DNA of 64,000 bases from NORP240 sp942492445 (GTDB lineage: Bacteria; Pseudomonadota; Gammaproteobacteria; Pseudomonadales; Pseudohongiellaceae): the NCBI GenBank assembly GCA_942492445.1, contig CALOEW010000006.1, positions 1 to 64,000 on the forward strand. Direction: 5' to 3'. The translations under genes were made by a program, and so were the position numbers. This document shows positions 59,946 through 64,000 of the stretch, one piece after another. Numbering within the stretch: position 1 is the first letter of the stretch; each line of letters begins with the position of its first letter. Below the pieces are notes generated by a model, which was not told the origin of the DNA, searched no databases, and saw only the letters and a list, made by a program, of their open reading frames with translations.

Positions 59946-60668
59946 ATGGCTGAAAAAAGCAAGGATCTCATCCTCGCTCCTCGTGCTACGTCAGAGCCTG
60001 TATCACTCGTTACAGCCCACCGAACCAGCCGAAGCGTGCCTGGACCGCGTCGGCGATCGCTGGAAACCGGTACGGCCGCGATTCTCTCGAATGCGAATTC
60101 GCCGAATTGCATCATTTTCAGTGCCGAGATGGGAGACAGACGCCCCGATGGACAGCCTGGAATGAGTCACCGGGTGCAATCGGTGTCCGGTCATGGTGAG
60201 GCGGCCGCGCCCGTAAATCTAACGCGCTTAGCACGAATTCCGGAAGCCGAGAACGCTTCGGTATTCCTGGAAAATGTATCGTCAACCCCGCCTGGCCGCA
60301 CGGCTGTACCCGCGTGTCGAAAACTGTCCGTCGCGTAGTCGGGGCGGCAAGCGGCGGGCCGTGGCGCCGGCCGTGGAATTTGACGACGAATTCTACCGTA
60401 AATGGTACCCGCGTGCAGAGTGGCGGAGGTCGACTTGTCGTGCGCCTTCGCACGAAGGAGGAGCCAATGTTCGGGCTTCAATGCAGGATTCCGTATGCCG
60501 AGAACTTTCTGCCAACTTCGGCCGGCAGCACCGAGCGTCGAAATTGCTGGTGGACCCGGAAAAATGCCGACGCGTGCACCCCTACCCCAAGCAGTTATCC
60601 GGCTGTTTTGATGCATTTTTGTCATTATTCCCGCCCCAGCGGCAATGCCTGGCACTGGCTGCCGCGCT
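59946..60668 (+). pseudogene. eroded inverted copy of pycA
   Basis: It begins at the recognisable ATGGCTGAAAAAAGC, keeps GTCAGAGCCTG, AATTCGCC and GATGGGAGACA in order, and ends with ATCCGGCTGTTTTGAT and GGCACTGGCTGCCGC. It is 723 bases against 1428 in the intact gene, broken in all frames. Confidence 0.8.
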
Positions 60669-61552
60669 GAAAAACTCGACAGGTCACTGACTCTCTGGGG
60701 CAATGCCTGTCGGTGGAGCCCGCAAGGGCGCCTGCGCCGCTCGTGGCGCTGCCCAACAGCCGGCTGCGAACGCGGCTGTTGGCGGCGGGTGTGTCGGCCG
60801 CGCGCGTCTGGTACCTGAGCTTTTTTTGTAGGCGGCCGAGTTGGTCCCACCATCCGTGGCCACCTCGGCTGGTCGAGTACCAAGTCGGGGCGTGGCTGGC
60901 TTAGGCCGTGAGCCGGTGCCGATGCGTCGGCCTGCCATTTCCGCGGCGGCTCGTCCACTGGTCACGGGTGGCGAACACCCCTTCGGTCTCGCGTTGATTG
61001 TTCACCCGTGAAGCATTCGCGGTTCGAATCAATCTTGAAGGTACATCCAGGAGGTGTTCGCTGAGTCCGCGAATACCGACTCGGTCCGCGAACCGTCGGA
61101 CTCAGCCTTGCTGCGCGTGTACAGGACCATCACCGGCAACGGGGAGACGCCCAGCCGACCCTCAAAACCCGACTGAATAGAGTGATTGTTTGGCTTGATC
61201 CGAAGACGTCATGATGTATTCCCCCGATCTGGGCGGAGGGGGTCGGGGAGCAACCTGCGGCCCGAACTTCTGAGACCGTGCGGCCTACACCGGAGTCGGC
61301 AAGTCGCCGCAGAGATTCAGGCTGGATGCATGTGCGACCGTTACCACGGCCGCAAGCGGCCATGCCCGGTCACCTTTTGAGCCATTGAACCATTAGCCGA
61401 TAAGGCAAGCGCGCCAAGGGGCCCGGTTCCGGGAGCGCAAGGCGTCAGTGGCGGGATCCGGTAGGAGCAACCGGTAAGCGAATGGAATCTGCGGATTCTT
61501 GCCAACCTGTGACCAAAAGATGACCGGGTAACCCCGGAGAAGGTACAATTGA
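60669..61552 (+). pseudogene. eroded inverted copy of pycB
   Basis: Islands match in order: GAAAAACTCGACA, GCTGCCCAACAGCCGGCTGC, TTCACCCGTGAAG.ATT, ACAGGACCATCACC, and GACCGGGTAACCCCGGAGA just before the TGA near 61550. About 884 bases against 1809; no usable frame. Confidence 0.8.
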
Positions 61553-61640
61553 CCGTCTTATTATTGCTGACGCGATCAGGACGGGGTGACCATGATTTCT
61601 GGCGAAAACGGGCCTGTAGGTCCCTTCCGCCGGATCCTGC

Positions 61641-62090
61641 CTATTGCCGCACAAGCTGTGGCGGAATTCCCCGCAGGTAGTTGATGCCTCCACGGCTGAT
61701 GCATGCCAATGTTTCCGGCGCGCATTCTCGTAGAGCGGCGTGGCGGCAGCGGGGAGTAGGCGAGGAAGCCCGCAGGCCCGCGCCGGAACGGCGGTGGATC
61801 GAGCGGAGACAGTATCGGAGCTTGCAGTTCGGTGAGTTGTCGTGCGCCCCGGCGCGGAATCCAGTGTGACGGCGAACTTTTTGGACAGTTGGGTGACTGA
61901 CTCCCGAGGTCGCCGGCCACGTGTACTCGTTGTGAAGGTTCGAATTTGGCTTCTGACGTTGTCGACCGAACTTTTCGAACGGTATCCGAGGTAGACTCTC
62001 CGGTACTTTGCCGTTTTCATCAGTAAGTTTGGTTATGCGTGCTGCGTGTCGGCGAGTCAAATGAAACTGATCCGCGCTGCGTGTGGAGTC
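61641..62090 (-). pseudogene. eroded inverted copy of queF
   Basis: It starts at CTATTGCCGCACAA (complement of the queF stop) and keeps TTGCCGTTTTCATC near 62015. The boundary with the yadH copy is approximate. About 450 bases against 819. Confidence 0.75.
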
Positions 62091-62472
62091 CTCGATCAGC
62101 GCGGCCGTAAGCGATGCCGCAGCGTGTCCGTCGGGCCTACCAGGTACGACCATGTAGAAAATTAGTTCGAGCACATGAAGCCTGCCGAAACGCCCAGTAA
62201 ATGAGCATCGGAAGGACAATGGGAATATCGTCAAGACTACGGTAATGACAACGCGTCGGCCAAAAGGCGTCTGATATGACCGAACGAAACGATTAGTTGT
62301 TTCGTCGGTGAAAAAAAGTACGTCACGATCTAGCGAACCACCACAACAACTGTAGTGAACTGCTGATTCTCGCCAACCATCGCCCGGAGTCGGAATTTCG
62401 AATCAAGCCGATCGTGATATGGCCGTCGGAAAAAACTCTTTAATATTTCAGCACCTTGTGATAACACAGTAA
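62091..62472 (-). pseudogene. eroded inverted copy of yadH
   Basis: GTAAGCGATGCCGC, GACCATGTAGAAAAT, CGCCCAGTAAATGAGC and AATATCGTCAA match the complement of yadH in order. About 382 bases against 783. Confidence 0.75.
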
Positions 62473-62945
62473 TACTCTTCTCGCAACTTGGAAAAGAAAA
62501 TTTGTCCCTACAGTACATGCTGGTATTTTGTTGCCTCATTGTCATTGAACCTCCAGGCAGTGGTTGTCAGTACTCAGGTAACAAGGAGCCGAGTTGTGAC
62601 TGTATGGTGGTTCTCCTCGTCGTGCCCCACGTGGCCCCCTCTTCCAGGCTGTGGGTAGTGAGTGTCGTGGTGCCGGCCACGGTGATTTCGGTGGTTCCAT
62701 GGGCGTCGCCTGTCGGCCGTGAATTCATCCACTCAGTCTCTTGGAACGTACCAGGCACTTTGAATACTTTTGTGTCCGTAATATTGCCTGGGTCGGGAAC
62801 CTACGACGGGGAAAAAATTCTCAAACTTGCCACTTGTCACCTTGTAGTTTTCAATGATAAACGAGACCATTGGGACCCGAAATTTCAGAGCCTCATGACG
62901 GTAATAAGTTTTGCGGGGGTTTTCGATGTTCTGTACGGCAGTCAT
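62473..62945 (-). pseudogene. eroded inverted copy of yadG
   Basis: CTCTTCTCGCAACTTGGAAA, CCTCTTCCAG..TGGGTAGTGAG, CGTGGTGCCGGCC, GACCATTGGGACCC and the start-codon region GCAGTCATCTGG are in order. About 473 bases against 921. Confidence 0.8.
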
Positions 62946-63039
62946 CTGGAATTTTGCATGACGGCAAACTTGACGATTTTGCACTGCAACCGGCATTTTT
63001 GCTCCGGCAACGGGCGGCCGAATTCGGCACATTGCAGAT

Positions 63040-63528
63040 ACGGTAATCGCTACTGTATTCACCACGTCGCGAGCCCCGATTTGCCGCTTCTCCGGCTTCG
63101 ACCTGCCGGGTTCGTGCACTAACTTTCGGAAAAACTTGGCTCCCCGAACACGATATCGGCAAAAATCTTCGAGCTCTTCATCTTCCGGCCGAGCTCGATC
63201 CCTTGAAAACTGTGCCGGTGCCAGTATTTTTGGGTCGGCGCTCGGTGATGTCGCGATTTCCGACCCACCCGCGCACTTCGGATAGCATCCTGGACTCCCG
63301 GCGCGGCGGCCGAGTCGGTCGCGGCGACTACATCCGCTGCGCTGTCTTCTGCGATGTAGTGCTGGGACGGCCGCAGCGGCCATGGCGTGCGAATGCTCTG
63401 TTGGGCGGCCGCGGCGGCGCCTTACCTTCGTCGTCGTAACCAGCGCGGCCATCGGAAACCCACCCGAAGTTTACTGTTTTGGCGTTATGAAGATGAGCTT
63501 CCACCAGTGTGTGCGCAGCGGCTGGCAT
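63040..63528 (-). pseudogene. eroded inverted copy of the 309-aa hypothetical gene
   Basis: GCTACTGTATTCACCACG (stop end), CCTGGACTCCC, AGCTTCCACCAGTG and GGCTGGCAT (start end) match the complement of 52228-53157 in order. About 489 bases against 930. Confidence 0.78.
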
Positions 63529-63693
63529 ATGAGATACAGAAACGGTTAATAAAAAAATGGCAACAACAAAAAAGTACCTGGTACAGCCTCAACGACATGA
63601 AAACGGGGAAATCGACTGCTGGATGGCCCGGTGATAGTTGGTAGCTGAGGGAACGAAAAGCCAGATAAAACCGAATCTTCAGCAGGGAAACAT

Positions 63694-63720
63694 GGACGTC
63701 CCTCGAACCTGTTACTGTAC
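63694..63720 (-). pseudogene. remnant of tRNA-Glu in the eroded arm
   Basis: GGACGTCCCT..CGAACC.TGTTACTGTAC matches the outer parts of the tRNA-Glu complement with most of the anticodon and D arms missing. It cannot fold into a tRNA. Flanking DNA on both sides also matches the tRNA-Glu flanks. Confidence 0.65.
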
Positions 63721-64000
63721 AATGCAGAATATCTTTGCAGGCAAAACTGTCCCGCTTGTGCCTGCTTCACTATCACACGTAGTTCAACCGGAAACTGCTG
63801 GCCACAAAAACGCAGACAGAGCTTTAACCGGGAATCCTGCGCCGCCGATCGAACCATCCATCCGGCCAAGGTATAGCGGTCTGCGCGTAAGCGCCTCCTG
63901 TCATCGAGCAGTACTGTAGATACTGTCATCTGCACCTCAGCCCCGACCATGTACTTAATTGTGCCAATCCACATTCGGTCAGTCGATGTCGCCACACGCT

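Larger units (their letters stand above)
59640..64000. repeat. right, eroded arm of the inverted repeat; continues past the window end
   Basis: Reading rightward, the arm follows the complement of the left arm without rearrangement but with very many small deletions and substitutions. Examples: GACTGGGAAAAT.GGCTGAAAAAAG (59936-59958) is the pycA start. GCTGCCCAACAGCCGGCTGC (about 60749) is pycB. The stretch from 61618 (CCCTTCCGCCGGATCCTG, then CTATTGCCGCACAA) is the queF end. CTCTTCTCGCAACTTGGAAA (about 62475) is the yadG end. GGAAACTGCTGGCC (about 63791) is DNA left of tRNA-Glu. No intact gene or ORF of known type exists here. Confidence 0.85.

Noticed and set aside
62733..63452. 239-codon open frame on the minus strand, and similar frames of 118-255 codons between 59.8 and 64 kb
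   Set aside because: They run through eroded copies of yadG, the 309-aa gene, pyc and queF in wrong frames. Their translations are rich in Arg, Pro and Ala with no family similarity; openness comes from the high GC content.
59640..64000. A novel non-coding RNA locus, integron, retroelement or defence island
   Set aside because: The whole stretch is explained as the mirror copy of the left arm. I found no integrase, reverse transcriptase, attC-like sites or repeat array.

Overview
The window is chromosomal DNA of a free-living, probably aerobic and marine-type gammaproteobacterium. This rests on conserved gene orders (tig-clpP-clpX-lon-hupB-ppiD; gloB / methyltransferase-rnhA-dnaQ; fadB-fadA) and on proteins typical of the class (TtcA, TusA, YheU, BolA, PdxB, MltD, SohB, NfuA, two-subunit pyruvate carboxylase). 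I see no prophage, complete insertion sequence, CRISPR array or rRNA. The species cannot be named from the sequence alone.

Layout. 0-4.2 kb: minus-strand operon for a 2-oxoacid:ferredoxin oxidoreductase (GltD-like flavoprotein, alpha, beta); the beta gene is frameshifted and cut by the window edge. 4.2-9.6 kb: cation efflux transporter, PreP-like M16 peptidase, RbgA GTPase. 9.7-15.6 kb: BolA, a Bax-like glucosaminidase, a polysaccharide deacetylase, and the fatty acid oxidation pair fadBA. 15.6-19.3 kb: ttcA, yheU, tusA, a 5'-3' exonuclease, pdxB. 19.3-22.2 kb: alaA, msrB, a small DUF6316-like protein, mobA. 22.5-31.5 kb: the proteostasis block tig, clpP, clpX, lon (with a good sigma32-type promoter), hupB, ppiD. 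31.9-40.6 kb: fabI, mltD, gloB, a methyltransferase, rnhA, dnaQ, nudC, a frameshifted sohB, acuI. 40.6-49.7 kb: a CPA2 antiporter, DUF934 plus sulfite reductase, metH, nfuA, a dimeric dUTPase, a small hypothetical. 50-55.8 kb: a membrane-anchored low-complexity hypothetical, tRNA-Glu, a hypothetical of 309 aa, an ABC exporter (yadGH), queF. 56-59.2 kb: pyruvate carboxylase B and A.

The most striking structure is the last 4.4 kb. From about 59.64 kb to the window end there is no intact gene. The stretch is a colinear, inverted, heavily eroded copy of the DNA to its left: read rightward it matches pycA, pycB, queF, yadH, yadG, the 309-aa hypothetical, tRNA-Glu and the intergenic DNA beyond, ending opposite about 51.44 kb. 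Each gene copy is shortened to about half its original length whatever its function, while DNA next to the fold axis is shortened less. Such even compression fits an unpolished long-read fold-back at a contig end better than biological decay, but a real inverted duplication cannot be excluded from sequence alone.

Other points: two frameshifted genes (korB, sohB), a pair of related miniature inverted-repeat-like elements at 17.05 and 29.4 kb, and several recognisable promoters and terminators.
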